Shown in pieces: positions 1 through 12,637 of a stretch of DNA of 64,000 bases; the stretch's first letter is position 1, and every line of letters starts with the position of its first letter. Origin of the DNA: Plecoglossus altivelis (taxonomy: Eukaryota > Chordata > Actinopteri > Osmeriformes > Plecoglossidae); NCBI GenBank assembly GCA_036571765.1, contig BROE01000016.1:8746892-8810891 (forward strand), written 5' to 3'. A model generated the notes under the pieces. It did not search any database. It saw nothing but the letters and a program-made list of their open reading frames with translations, and was not told the origin of the DNA. Made by a program: the position numbers and the translations under genes.

Positions 1-2852
1 AGGAGGGGGCTGAGATTGTCCCGGCCATGGCCATGAGGCCATTCTTCGGCATCGAGCCTGTTCTCATGGGGGAAGATGTGAGAATAACACACACTCTTGT
101 CTCTGCCTTACATAGAACCAGCTAACATCACCCAGCCTAAATAAGGAGCTCCCCACGAATATGATGTGAAAACATTTTCAGAAGACCGACCCAAGTCTGA
201 GCCAAGGCCATGTCTAATATAGGCATTACTCCTTTAAGAATGGGGTGTCGGACTTTAGTCTCAGAGACAAGTTTACTCACAGGCCATAAAAAAACTCTAA
301 CTGAATCTCATCCAGCCTGACTAAGATAACACCCAACGTTGTGCATACCGCTACTTAGAGAGTAAAAAGCAGAGTATCTCTTCTGCCTTTCTAACACCCC
401 GCTAACTCTTTCAGGATATTGGGGGATTTTCTCCGTTAGTCACACTCCTTACAGCTTAAGAGGAGATCTAGAAGGTTTTAGTCCTTCAATCTCTCAGGCT
501 TGACCTCACGTGACCTCTGCAGTTGAGGAGTCACATTCCCCTTACAGTACCTCCTTTCAAATTACAATTAAACGCGCCAGCATATGTTTTCATTGATTAC
601 CAGATTGGAAGGGCTTTGTTGCCATCATGACCCTTCAACTTGAACTCTGCTATTTTCCCTTTTCTCCCTTGCTAACCAATACTGTTAATCTACATTCGAG
701 GACAAAAAAACAGTCTTACATAGTTTCAGTTTACATTTACTGTTGAGGTCAGTTTTTGTCAGAAGAATGTTGACTAAAACCCAATCAATAATATAATATA
801 ACAATGTGTATAAATCTTGGGTTAATATAAACATATATATATATAATAAATATTTTAAAAAGGTTCATTCATATTACTTTCTCTTAATTTATTCATTGTC
901 TCTAAAGGGGAAACCAATATCAGGCAATGAGGTCAGCGGTGCTCTCTGCATTAAGCAGCCCTGGCCTGGAATGGCACGGACTATCTTTGGAGACCATCAA
1001 AGATTTGTGGAAGCGTATTTTAAACCTTACCCTGGTGAGTTCACTATTCATCATTGATTTGGTCTTCAATGACATCAGCTACTTAAGATGAAGTTGTATT
1101 GATTTCAGAAGTAACATGCACAGATCAGTGTATACTGAATATAAAATATGCAAAAGACTGATTGACAAATATTGAATAACTGCTAACATGTTCCTCACAA
1201 TCCAGTCTATTGATACTTGTAATTGGTCTATGCATGGTGTGAGTCAAGTCTGTTAGTGGTTGTAGTGAAAGTGTCCATACAGCCTCCTCCTCACCTTCTC
1301 ACCGCCCAGCTGGTTCAAGTCCTTGGTAGGAAGGTTCAGCACCTTAGTAGAATCAGTCTGTTACTACAGGTGCTCTTTTCCCTGAACATGGTGTCATGTA
1401 GAGAGTGGAACATATTCTCTATAAAGGCCATCAGTATGTGTTTGTAGCATTGGTTATTTCTGCAGTAAAGGTATGCGTCACCGTTAGCTCCGTGTTGATG
1501 TGGTGGAGATAACAGTTAAGAAAGGATCTTGCATTCTAGTTCATTGTAGTTTATTATTTATTATTGAAGGTCTGCAACGGATTGCCTTTCGTTCCAGGTC
1601 ATTACTTCACAGGCGATGGAGCGTACCGCTCTAAAGAGGGCTACTATCAGATAACAGGACGAATGGATGATGTCATCAACATCAGCGGTCATCGATTGGG
1701 CACAGCTGAGATTGAGGATGCTCTGGTGAGAACATGTGCATCCAGTCTGCAAGTTGTGTTGTGTGTTTATATAAGACTCAATATGTTGAGAAGGCAAAAA
1801 CGGGAGGGGGGGAGGGGGAGTTGTACCTAAAATGAATGTTTGACATTTATTTCTTAGGATGAGCACCCAGCTGTTCCTGAGGCGGCCGTGATCAGCGTCT
1901 CCCATGATATCAAAGGAGAGGGTAAAATCAAGTTCAAACAATCATCCACTAGTTACACAGTTGTCAATGTAGGCTACAGCAATGTTATCAGCCAGCTGCA
2001 GAAACGGCTTGTTATCAGGAGCACCAAGGGTTTGTTTGGCTCTCTCGCTGTTCTTGGAATAATGCACGATATCCCTCAACTGTTCAACTGCAGGGACACG
2101 TAATCTATCCTACTGAAGGGTCCCTAACTGACCCTTTATTTATACCGGGTGTTACAGAGGTTAATTATCAACCATACCAAACAGGGCAATTGATATAGTT
2201 GGTTTTGGTTTTGTTTAAGAGTGACTACACTGATGAAAATGCGTTGCTGGGTTTTGTTTTGCTTCTAATACTTTAGCACCACCTGGTGGTATGAAGGGGT
2301 AACAACAAGCAGGCTCAAAAATGTTTTTCTGTTGGTGCTGTGAGAATGATCGAGTTTTTCTTTTCTTGTCCACCAGTACCATTTGCGTTTGTAGTTTTGA
2401 AAGAGGATGCATATCCGAATCAAACAGCTGTGGTTGGAGAATTGAGAAGCTTGGTTGCCACAAAGATAGCCAAGTATGCTGTCCCAGACAACTTCCTGGT
2501 AAGAGACACTGGGCACTCACTCCCTTGGCAAATTGACTTTATGTAATCATTAAGGAAATACTCATTATGGATGTGTGCCCTGAACTTTAAATGAGGTCAT
2601 TCCATGGTCCGTCTCTCTAAATAATATTTTTTATTATTACGTGTATTATTTTACTTACCCGTTTGAAATTTGTTTCAGGTGGTTAAGAGACTTCCAAAAA
2701 CGCGCTCTGGGAAGATCATGCGGCGTATTCTGCGGAAGATAGCCATGGAACAGACAGGAGAAATGGGAGATGTATCCACATTGGATGACCCCTCCGTCGT
2801 CACAGAGATCATTGCAGCACATGCTCAGTATAAGAAGTCAAAGAATAACTAG
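1..2852 (+). CDS. acss1: Acetyl-CoA synthetase, mitochondrial (ACSS1), 3' part
   Basis: Six exons, continuing from upstream of the window: 1-77, 908-1034, 1598-1725, 1858-1921, 2377-2498 and 2679-2852 (stop TAG). All junctions are GT-AG and in phase. The enzyme is an ANL-superfamily adenylating enzyme that turns acetate, ATP and CoA into acetyl-CoA; ACSS1 acts in the mitochondrial matrix. The exons give the C-terminal part of the adenylation core, with PWPGMARTIFGDHQRF in exon 2 and TGDGAY followed by YQITGRMDDVINISGHRL (A8 hinge) in exon 3. The C-terminal lid ends with PKTRSGKIMRR, which holds the catalytic, acetylation-regulated lysine of the A10 motif. The tail KKSKNN is short and lysine-rich. 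ACSS1 is preferred over ACSS2 because of the core wording and because the neighbours mgme1, snx5 and rrbp1 match human 20p11. The N-terminus and targeting peptide lie outside the window. Confidence 0.93.
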
Positions 2853-3363
2853 GAGCACAACTAAACAGGAAACTAGTTCCACTGACAGATTCATTTTATT
2901 TCTGAAATTATAAAGTCGATTCTATGTGAACAGTTTTGAACCCAAGTGAGGAAACAATGAACAAATGATTAGCATACCCACGATATTGTTGTTCAGATCA
3001 TATGATATGAAGCATAATGTTAATGCATTTTTTAACTGTGTTCGCTATGTATGCCTTATCTGATGAGAGATTTAGACCAAGATTGTGAAACAGCTGTGGT
3101 TTCATTCTGATGAATAACAGCTAAAGCCTCTTTATAGTTTACAACTAACACCTCCCCCTGTTTGATTGACAATGATTCAAGTGTCAACTGGCAAAATAGG
3201 AAGATATTGAAGGTATTTCTTTTGTAAGTACGTAATTACAATTTTGTAATGAACTACATGTTGTTAAGAGATTGTGCTAAAGCGTATTGTAGGACCATAA
3301 GCCTGACGTTTTGTGAAATACTATGCCATATTGAAATTAGACCAGATTCACAGAATGTGACCT

Positions 3364-3369
3364 AATAAA
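3364..3369 (+). terminator. Poly(A) signal of acss1
   Basis: AATAAA 512 bases after the acss1 stop codon, within CCTAATAAAG. It is the first canonical hexamer downstream, so the 3' UTR would be about 0.5 kb. The next 378 bases, up to the zinc-finger start codon, hold no recognisable gene and presumably include the zinc-finger promoter. Confidence 0.7.
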
Positions 3370-3747
3370 GAAAACATTTCTAAAGCATTTCATTTGAGTG
3401 AAGAGGTTGAATGAAGTAAAATGTGTCAGTAAAAAAAAAGAAGCTCTTTAAAGGTACAAATATATTAACAGGTGATAACAATGTCAACTGACGTCTAGTT
3501 TGCTTCTATAGATTATTATAGAGAGCAGATGCTTTCTCCTTGGTTATTTTTGTTAGAATGTCAAGCATCCAACCGTAGCCTACCCCTCCTGGAATCTACC
3601 AACAGATGGCAGCAGTCCATCTGGAGTGTTAAAGCGTAAACAAGCAACTGTCGTAATAAGTTGCTACTAAATCACTTTACGATCAAAACAATCGTTCCGT
3701 TCAAACCGGTCAGTTCCAAGTATCTCAGTTGGTCTGAGTATAGTAAA

Positions 3748-6411
3748 ATGATGACTTTACGTGATAAACTTGCTACCGTCATGCAACTTTTAGTTGATCA
3801 AGCCGTTCGTGATATAAGTAAAATAAACGAAGAACGCGCTGCTGTTTCGGAAATGGCATGTCCTGTCAGTGACAGTGAACCAAGAAGCCGGTCTTTACAA
3901 GAACCAGAGGTAAAGTTACTTTGCTGGCTTGTTAGAGCTAACTGCATTTAGTAGTAGACTCAAAATTATTTTTTGTTTTTTTCAGCTTTGCATGATATGA
4001 CATGTTAGAACTTGCGAAGGGGCACCACCTCTGTGAATGTTATTTCTGATCCGTTTTAAAACTATCTTAGTTGTCAAGTTAGCTAACAATTCGAGTTCTG
4101 GACTCAAACGTTCAACTAATGCCCCCAATAGCTGTTGTCCATCTTGAAGAGACTGACCGAAGAGGCCATGGAGAAGATAATTTGTCTCATATTTGAAGAT
4201 ACTTCAGCCCTGCATTCGGAGATGGCTGTGAGACAAAAGGAAGTGCCAAGGCTTCATCAGGAAATGAATGAATGGCTGAGAATTAAAGAAACAGAGGAAG
4301 GTAGACGATATTCTTGTTTCTTGACTTATACATTTAGTTACAGCTACTTTTTTCACATTTTGTTCATTTTTACTGCGTTTCAGTGCACACCAGTAGAGAT
4401 GGAAAACTGATCCCAGAGTTAAATTCTGGAGTCCCCTGCAGTAAGGTAAACATTCAGCACCAAGACTTTCATTTCTCCAAAGATGTTCAATCCAGTAATC
4501 TACTACATTGTATCTCTAAACTCTACGTTCACATGTACTTTCTTTCATTGTCACATGGCGAGTGACTGCTATTTAACTGATAGAAACCAATCTCTCTCAC
4601 AGTCCTCTGACATGGAGATGGAAGGTCTTCAATGGAGTATCCAGCAGAAACAGAGCCTGCGAACAGGATCGCTGCCCAAAGATCAGCTCACGGAGGAGCC
4701 CTCGGGAGACGAGACGACGGAGACACCGCTGTCATCGGTAGGACCTCCCGAACCAGTGGAACCCCAGCATCCTGCTCCTGAAGACAACGTCCGTGATCAC
4801 AGAAGCACGGCTCCCGCTGCAGTTTGCATGACCCTGCGACCGAGGAGATGCAAGAAGAACCACGTGAAATCTGGCAAGGTTGCCTCGACCTTCAACTGTG
4901 GGCTATGTGGGAAGGCTTTCAAGAAGCCAAGTCATCTCAAAGCCCACCAGCTTGTGCACAGCGGAGAGAAACCGTTTAAATGCACACAGTGTAACAGGGG
5001 ATTTTCAGCCAAACACAGCGTCAAAGTACACCAGCTAGTAGTACACAAGAGGGAGAAGCGATTTATGTGCACGTACTGCGGTAAAATGTTTGGCACCCCC
5101 AGCCACCTTAAAGAACACCAGGTGGCTTCGACAAGCCAGCGCAAGACGAAATGTGGTCTGTGTGAAAAGATACTCCCCGCTAAATGTAGTCTCAGAGCAC
5201 ACCGCATAGCCGTCCACCAAGGAGAGAAGCGATTCCGCTGCAGCCAGTGTGGGAGGGGCTTCGACAGGAGACGGGATGCGCTGCAGCACCGGAGAACGCA
5301 CAGAGGGGAGAAACCGTTCGAGTGCACCGCCTGCGGCAAGAGTTTCACCACGCAGAGGAGTTTAAAGGTGCATCAGCTCACCGTTCACAAAGGGCAGAAA
5401 CGCTTCAAATGTAGCGTTTGTGGGAAAAGCTTCAGTCAGAGCAGTGGCCTTAGGTGTCACGAAAGGACTCATACAGGGGACAAGCCTTATATCTGTGACA
5501 TATGCGGCCGAGGCTTTGCCATGAAATGTTCCCTGACGGTACACCAAAGAGTTCACACGGGGGAGAAATTGTTGAATTGCGAAACCTGTGGGAAGAGTTT
5601 TGCTTTGATGGCCAACTTGAATCGTCATCAGCGAACTCACACCGGAGTCAAGGCGTTCACATGTAAGGTGTGTGAGAAGAGTTTCTCTCAATCCAGCTAT
5701 CTCAAGGTCCACCAGCGCATTCACACTGGGGAAAGAGCGTTCATATGCGACGTCTGCGGGAAGAGCTTCAACCAAAACAGTTCCCTAAAAGTCCACAAGT
5801 TGACTCACACTAATGAGAAACCTTACAACTGCTCAGAGTGTGGGAAAAGCTTTCGGTCTGCTCAGTATTTCAAACATCATGGACTGATGCACACAGGAGG
5901 TATCAATCACTCCTGCGAAGACTGCGGAAAGAGTTTTCCCAGTCCATATGCTCTTCGAAGCCACCGTCAGGTGCACGCAGGAGGGAAGAACTTTGCTTGT
6001 GACCTCTGTGACCAGAGCTACAGCACTGTGAGATATTTAAACATGCACAAACTCATACACATGAACGGTAAGCCATTTAGCTGCTCTGTGTGTCAGAAGA
6101 CCTTCGGTACGCAGAACAGCCTTAATCTTCACCAGCGAACTCACACGGGCGAAAAGCCTTTTGTCTGTGAGGTCTGCGGCAAAAGCTTCAGTGTGGCTCA
6201 TAACCTGGCGAGGCACAGCCGAGTTCACACGGGGGAGAAGCCGTTTACCTGCACTGTGTGTTGGAAGAGTTTCAGCCAAGCCAACAATCTGAAAGCCCAT
6301 CTGCATGTGCACTCTGGGGAGAAACCTTACATATGCCCCCAGTGTGGAAAATGCTTCTCATGTATGCGGAATCTAAAGAAACACAAGTGTGCTGTTGAGC
6401 AGAATGTATAA
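3748..6411 (+). CDS. C2H2 zinc-finger protein with about 18 fingers
   Basis: Four exons: 3748-3909, 4132-4300, 4384-4445 and 4603-6411, with phases agreeing, giving about 733 residues. The start is the first ATG of a tandem ATG ATG pair; the frame is open further upstream but without a better ATG. Exon 1 (LRDKLATVMQLLVDQAVRDI) and exon 2 (helical, Glu/Lys-rich) resemble the short non-KRAB N-terminal helix common in teleost zinc-finger genes. Exon 4 begins with an acidic linker, then 18 C2H2 units, mostly joined by TGEKP-type linkers. Units 2, 4 and 6 have an extra residue between the two histidines. Unit 3 lacks its last histidine and unit 18 ends as C2HC. A nuclear sequence-specific DNA-binding role is inferred from the family. 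I cannot assign orthology; this family expands by lineage, so no symbol is given. Confidence 0.9.
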
Positions 6412-6480
6412 CCATCAGCAATAATGTTGATTACTGTTGGAAGGTTGAGTCTCTTCTGAGCTGAAATACTGTACTTAAGT

Positions 6481-6486
6481 ATTAAA
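6481..6486 (+). terminator. Possible poly(A) signal of the zinc-finger gene
   Basis: ATTAAA, 70 bases after the stop at 6411. This is the commonest variant hexamer. The stretch 6412-7095 holds only the two convergent 3' ends of the zinc-finger gene and mgme1. Confidence 0.4.
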
Positions 6487-6920
6487 AATGCTGTTCAATA
6501 CTGCTTTTACTTCATGTATATATTTACGAAAGTAATGTTGGTATTAATTAATCTCACTTTGTGAAACAGACCACACAATATATCAACATGCTCTCTACAT
6601 TATTATATAGTTAAGGGTAATATCGAATTTACGGGAAATCGAACAATCAAAGCCTCCCTACCCATAGACTGCGTCTTTGTCATGAGTGACTTCAGGTTTG
6701 ATTTAAGCGTTTGCCTTATGAGCCTCTCGTTAAGCCTGTTTTTTGGACACAGTGCAGCGTCTCCATAAAGTGATGGACCTACAGATCAGTAGGAAAAACA
6801 CCAGTTCAACCAGGTGCCTCTGGTGCGGAGATACAATAGTCCTTAGTTTATAAAGAAGGAAATCGTTTCCTGCAGTCTTACCAAAATGAAAGCGGCGTGT
6901 ACTGAACGTAAAAATCTATA

Positions 6921-6926
6921 TTTATT
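6921..6926 (-). terminator. Poly(A) signal of mgme1
   Basis: AATAAA on the minus strand (TTTATT on plus), 170 bases past the mgme1 stop codon at 7096. It fits a short 3' UTR convergent with the zinc-finger gene. Confidence 0.6.
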
Positions 6927-7095
6927 TTAAATGGTGGGTTATCAACGATTGGCGTCACTCTGGAGGAGAAGCCTCAGGACCGCAGTCAACACAAACATCT
7001 ACACTGATGTTCTCCATCCTCAGAGTCTGGGAGATCATATTATCATACACATTGTTCCCAGTGTTGGTGAAAAGCAGGTTGTGGGATTCCTCCCG

Positions 7096-8461
7096 TCAAA
7101 CAGGCAGTGACTGAGATGACTTTCCCTCCGTATATTCCTCCAGGCGGACCAGCCATTTCTCCCAGTAATGCAGAACCTGCTCTGAGCTGATTGGGTGAGG
7201 GTGGGCTGGTGTTCCGTCCTTATAGGCCACCACTATCAGTCCGTGTTCCACCTATAAGCAGACAGTGGATGATCGAGTACCGACAGAGAAAGAGGGTTTG
7301 CTCATCATTGAATGGAGGAGGAGGGTGATGACAGACGTACCTGGTAACTGTAGTTGGCGTCATTGTTTAAGGCCCCAATGTAAGCAGCCACCTGAAGGGG
7401 ATTGTCATAAGTGTTGCTGAGGTAAGGTTTGGGCCTCTCCGAGGTCTTCCAGTCAATGACACACTGCACACCCCTGGAAGAAAATACGAGTTTCAGAACA
7501 AACGTAAAGTTTAAAAAGCGTGAAACTACAAGATGATGCACAGATGGTGTTGTTCTAAATATTCAGAGCGCCATGTTGGTGTTTTACCTGTAACAGGCCA
7601 CACAGTCCACTATGCCCAGGTAGCCAAGGGTGACATGATGCACAGTGCTTTCGATGGCTCTCACTCCACTGACATCCTCCAACACATGACGGATACTCTC
7701 CATGTATCCCTCCGCCTCTGGTGGACATTCTGACGTCTTTTTGGGTTCCGTCTCTACCCCAGGTACTTCATCTACCAGTCCCACAGCGTTCTCCACAGCT
7801 GTATGAAAAAGCTTTCCTTGTCTGAATAGATCTTAACATAAACACATGTGGTTCATTATAATGCACAATCATAACATTAGACAATGCTTTCTGGCTTCGA
7901 GATTAGGGTCTACTTACTTTGACTGTACTCTTTAAAGCCATCTTCTCCCAGCTCTGCAATCATCCTCCTCCTCCACCTTTCCAAAACATGCACTTGCTCT
8001 GGGGACATTGTCTGCTGTAGGATGCGAGTCACACTAGGAACGGAGTACATGCCTTTACCCCTCTGTAAACTGATTTGAGTTGGAGGTCCTGGCTCACGTA
8101 CCCCCATGTCAAACGTCCTGTCAGGGTTTACTAAAGGATGATGGATCTTTGGTGCTTTGGGTACAAGTCTCTGAGAAGGTATTTGGGATTTTACAACAGG
8201 TCCATAGACGTAAGAATCCTCTTCTTGTATGGTCTCTGGAGTTTGACAACTTACTTTTGAGGAAACAACCGTTTTGATAAGAGAAGAATATCGCTCACTA
8301 TCCACCGCACCGTATTGACTGTTTTTCTTACGCGCTCTGCTTGAATGTGATGTGGAGAAGCTGTTCACAGTGGACGTGAAACCGAAGTGTGAGGCCAGTC
8401 CTAAAACCAGTCTGCTTGTCTCCTTACGCGGGACACATGTCAGCGTTTGGAAAACATGCAT
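7096..8461 (-). CDS. mgme1: Mitochondrial genome maintenance exonuclease 1 (MGME1)
   Basis: Four coding exons on the minus strand: 8461-7918, 7831-7588, 7473-7341 and 7251-7096 (stop TGA), about 358 residues (human about 344). MGME1 is a PD-(D/E)XK-type single-strand DNA exonuclease of mitochondria that trims 5' flaps and degrades linear mtDNA. Exon 1 begins with an arginine- and serine-rich, acid-poor stretch compatible with a targeting peptide. It ends in the conserved segment around GEDGFKEY. The nuclease core is visible as GYLGIVDC followed by VIDWKTSERPKP (acidic residue, then D-x-K), then DNPLQVAAYIGA and GLIVVAYKDGTPAHPH. Exon 2 was extended upstream to 7831 because the phase-1 joint then restores the conserved NLFRQGKLFHTA segment. 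The last exon ends LEEYTEGKSSQSLPV. Its start codon faces snx5. Confidence 0.95.
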
Positions 8462-8902
8462 TGTCGCACATTTGTGGGGTCACAAACTGTCAAAAACAGA
8501 TCGAGCACTAATCCTAATCCAAACGATTCTCACCACACGTGCACGCTACATTCAAGATACTGAACTGTAGCTAGTTTGGTGGGAGCTAGCAAGTTGCACG
8601 AGTTTTTTTTTCCTACTGTTAAGTACGTAACCCTGACTAGTGTTTGATTGACTTACCGCAAACGCAATCGTTGAGATTGTGAAGTTGACGATGTCCATTC
8701 AAAGTCTTTCAGGGCGGGATCTAACCATCATCCTCAGTCATAGGACAAAAATCGAAATGGGTCAATCCTGGAGAGGACTAGTGGTAAACTAGGCACGGCA
8801 CAGTGTTGACAGCTATCTGGCCTGGTGAGCCTAGATATACTGTAGCTACGTTTAAAACTATTTTTTTTTACTGACTACCTGTTAAGTTTTTTTTTTACGA
8901 TC
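8462..8902. promoter_or_regulatory. Shared divergent promoter of mgme1 and snx5
   Basis: The two start codons lie head-to-head only 441 bases apart, so both 5' UTRs and both promoters must sit here unless distant exons exist. A GC-box-like GGGCGGG lies near 8711. No TATA box is convincing for either direction. A bidirectional promoter is inferred from spacing alone. Confidence 0.6.
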
Positions 8903-11900
8903 ATGACATCATCCATTGATGAAAGCGAGAAAGACAAGGTAAATGACTCGTTGTCGTTTACGTATCGAATTGCAATTTTGCCTGCAGACAGATGATTTAG
9001 ATTAGCTGTCTAGCTAGGATAGCCGTTTTACAAGTTATTACAATTCTGCTTGTTTTTCTTTGTGGCTACAATGCTTTATTGCACCGAGTCCACCCTCTAG
9101 ATATTATTTCTCTTTGCTCGATCATTTTGAACGCAATGTTTTCGCAGAAAGAACTTAATGTTTTGTGCACTATGTAACACCTAGCTAGCCAGCTAGCGAC
9201 AGTAGCATTAGTGGATACTTCCTGTAATTGTACTGTTGCTGAAGTACACAACAGGAATTGCCCTCTTTCTCCATTCCAATACAGTACATGCACATGACTT
9301 TACAGCAGTCTGCCAATATGTATTGACTATTTTGTACGGTTGCATTCCAGTCTGATATTCACCACTTTGATGATCTAATCCAGTCCAGTTAGTACAGACA
9401 AGTAAAGTGGTTTATTGAGTTAGTAACTGACAGTCAGAAACTTGTTAATCGTCCCTGTTGATCTCAAAGATGATAAGTGTAGAATAATTTCGTATTCTGC
9501 AGTTACAGTTTGCTGACCTTGTGTTCTGTTATGTAGGCACGTTCAGTGTCTGTGGATCTGAACAATGATGCCTCTTTGCTCATTGACATTCCTGATGCAC
9601 TCTGCGAAAGAGACAAAGTCAAGTTTACCGTCCATACCAAGGTAAAAAGTCTGCCTTAAAAAAATCTTCTGCCTGCATTACTCAAATAATATCTCCAGTA
9701 ATCCTAGAGGGGGTATTTGATCTGTCTTTTCAGACCACACTCAGCTCCTTCCAGAAGCAGGATTTCTCTGTTCCCAGACAGCATGAGGACTTTATCTGGC
9801 TTCACGATACACTGGTCGAGACTGAGGATTATGCTGGTCTCATTGTAAGTCTATCTTTAGTTTATCCTGCTGACACACACACACACACGCACAGGTCCAC
9901 ATATATGTCTTGTATCTCTGTGTTTTTGGTTTTCCTCTCCACCTGAAAGAGTTGGTGAAAAGATGCTGTATTTGTTTTCTTTGAAGGGGCCATAGTTTTA
10001 GAGAGTTGTAAAGACAACATGACATCCTGCAGCGCATGCTGCGACATGACTGGCTGACATTTAGGAGGATTTTACACTCACACTCGTACCCTTCTCTCTG
10101 CGTTCCTCCCTCCTTCCTCCTCTGTCTGCAGATTCCACCAGCACCTCCAAAGCCAGACTTCGAGAGCCCAAGAGACAAGATGCACAAGCTGGGGGAGGGT
10201 GAAGCCACCATGACCAAGGAAGAGTACACCAAGATGAAGCAGGAACTGGAGGCGTACGTTTGGCCCCTTTCACACTCTATTCCTGCCAACGTTCGTCAAT
10301 TAAATATGACTGAAAGTGTTTGCTTGACATATGCGAACACATTATCATCATCATTGCTGCCAGGATGTCCTGTGAATGATGTACTGTATGTGATGTACTG
10401 TATGTGGGAATATCCTCTGTTATGTGTTCCAGGGAGTACCTGGCGGTGTTTAAGAAGACGGTACAGGTTCATGAAATCTTCCTGCAGAGAGTGTCGTCTC
10501 ATCCAGTTTTAAGCAAGGACAGAAACTTCCAGATTTTCTTGGAGTACGACCAGGATGTGAGTCCAACTGACCACGTGCTTTCAAGTGCTGAACCCACTTC
10601 CTTTCCCTGTCAGGCGGTGTGGGGCTAAGAGAATGGCATGGGAGGGGGTGGGGGAAGGAAGGACACATGGATCCTGCTGAATTCAGCTGGTTTGGTCTGT
10701 AGTCAATGGAGCTGAGAGTTTGAATTCGCTTCAGAAATAACGCTTGGACATTCTTGTTGTGAATGAACGAGCACTGCAGGATTCAGTGTGTAGCTCGGTG
10801 GTAGAGAAACAGAAAGCAGACCAAGAGGTTGAAGGTTGGATCTCCAGCTTTGGATAAAAGCCTCTACAAAACGGATACATGAGTAGAATTATTCATATCA
10901 ATGTGATCCGACTTTGCCCCTTGACATTTTTGGATGTCTTTCTTTTGTTGATGTCAGTTGACTGTGCGGAGAAAAAATGCAAAGGAGATGTTTGGAGGCT
11001 TCTTCAAGAACATGGTTAAGACCGCTGATGAAGTCATCATCTCAGGGATAAAGGTGTGGATTCTGCATATCTTGGAGGAAAAAGGAGTTGTGATTTTTAT
11101 GTTATTATATATCATAGAATCGGTATAGACATTTTGCATTTAAATTCTTAACCTTTTTGGGGGTCGTTTTGTTCCAGGAAGTTGATGATTTCTTTGAGCA
11201 AGAAAAGGTCTTCCTTTTGGATTACTTTGGCAAGATTAAAGACTCGACAGCCAAGGCGGAAAAAATGACCCGATCTCACAAAAGTATAAACGCCAAGTGA
11301 TTTCAGTTTCCACCCAAATGGTAACAATATATAGGCTGTGGAGCATTTCTGTCACGATGCACTGATTTCTCTTGTCCCTCTACGCAGATGTAGCTGACGA
11401 TTACATTCACATCTCCGCCACGTTGAACAGTCTTTCTGCCGAAGACAACACAGCACTTAAAAAGTGAGAACAAATGTCGCATTTTTGTTTGAGAAACACT
11501 AGATTGTTTTCGTGCAACAAAGAGATCAAGGACAACATTGAAGATTCATTTGGACATGTGATTATTTGTTTGACTTGAAAGGCACATTGAGAAGTTTGCA
11601 GACCTGTTTGAGAAGCTCAGGGTAAGGGGGTCTTTTTCATTTAGTCCTGCACGACCTTCCTACACTTTAACCCACTTATTCAACTCTTTCCTAATATGCA
11701 AACATGTCTTTTGTCTTCCTTTCTTGCAGAAAGTGGAGGGCAGAGTAGCATCAGATCAGGAGCTGAAACTCACAGAGCTTCTGAGATACTACATGAGGGA
11801 CATCCAAGCTGCCAAGGTGAGCTGCAGCCTATTGCTACAGAGGGAACCACAGACATGTAACACAGACAGCTCCGCCTCAAAGCTTAGTCAGCCGTCTTAC

Positions 11901-12637
11901 CAGAATTCCCAAGGCTGTGTTGTTACCAAATGCTTCTTTTTGGGTGTAAACGGCAACATGGTGTATGTGGTTATCAGGACCTTCTGTACAGACGAGCCCG
12001 TGCCCTAGCTGACTATGAGAACTCCAACAAGGCTCTGGACAAGGCCCGGATGAGGAGCAAAGACATCGCCCAGGCAGAGGAGCACCAGCAACAGTGCCTG
12101 AAGAAGTTTGACAAACTGTCGGAGTCTGGGAAGAAAGGTCAGCGGGATAGTGGGGCGTGGAACTAGGCTGCAGTGATTGGATTTGTGCTGAAAGTGAAAT
12201 GTTGAACCTTCCTTCACAGAGCTTACTAGTTTCAAGGGCAGGCGGGTGGTGGCCTTCCGGAAGAATCTAATAGAGATGGCTGAGCTGGAGATAAAACATG
12301 CCAAGGTGAGTGCTCGCTGCAGAATCCTCACGTTACCTCCTATGTAGATGGAAAGGTTCTTCAAAACACATGTCTAGTTTTATATAGAATTGCCAACAAA
12401 ACAACCAAAATATACACAAAACATAATCAGGATAGGATTCCATTTTATTCTATCGCGATGTCAATTTCCCTCATTTTGTAGATTTATAGACAGACCTTAG
12501 AGATATATCAAAGATCTGATTGGATAATAGCTTGTCACCCTAATGCGTTTGCTAAGACATTGCCTCTGTTCCTTTGACACCCCCAGAACAATGTGGCCCT
12601 ACTGCAGGGCTGCATTGAGCTGCTCAAAAGCAACTGA
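8903..12637 (+). CDS. snx5: Sorting nexin 5 (PX-BAR, ESCPE-1/retromer-linked)
   Basis: Thirteen coding exons: 8903-8938, 9537-9641, 9734-9844, 10132-10253, 10433-10556, 10958-11053, 11178-11283, 11388-11463, 11582-11621, 11730-11816, 11978-12137, 12220-12305 and 12587-12637 (TGA). All phases agree and total 399 residues (human about 404). SNX5 pairs with SNX1 or SNX2 on endosomes to form tubules that return cargo such as the mannose-6-phosphate receptor to the Golgi. Residues about 30-160 form the PX domain, including the SNX5/6-type helical insert with MTKEEYTKMKQELEA. The C-terminal half is the BAR domain, for example ALADYENSNKALDKARMRSK and AFRKNLIEMAELEIKHA, ending in LLKSN. SNX5 rather than SNX6 is chosen on the mgme1 neighbour, as in human. 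Confidence 0.95.
10786..10880 (+). repeat. tRNA-derived SINE fragment in an snx5 intron
   Basis: GTGTAGCTCGGTGGTAGAG resembles a tRNA-like A box, and AGGTTGGATCTCC about 45 bases later resembles a B box. The tail GCTTTGGATAAAAGCCTC closely recalls the GCTCTGGATAAGAGCGTC tail of fish HpaI/V-type SINEs. The B box is diverged, so this is an old copy. The family name is from memory and not tested by alignment. Confidence 0.5.

Noticed and set aside
4932..6312. Long antisense ORFs opposite the zinc-finger exon (up to 139 codons)
   Set aside because: They mirror the regular codon pattern of the zinc-finger repeats on the other strand and have no independent splice or domain support.
10788..10860. 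A functional tRNA gene in the snx5 intron
   Set aside because: A- and B-box-like words exist, but the arms do not pair into a cloverleaf and the downstream tail is SINE-like.
8939..12586. Homologue of SNORD17, which lies in a human SNX5 intron
   Set aside because: I looked for paired C (RUGAUGA) and D (CUGA) boxes with terminal stems in the snx5 introns and found none that were convincing.
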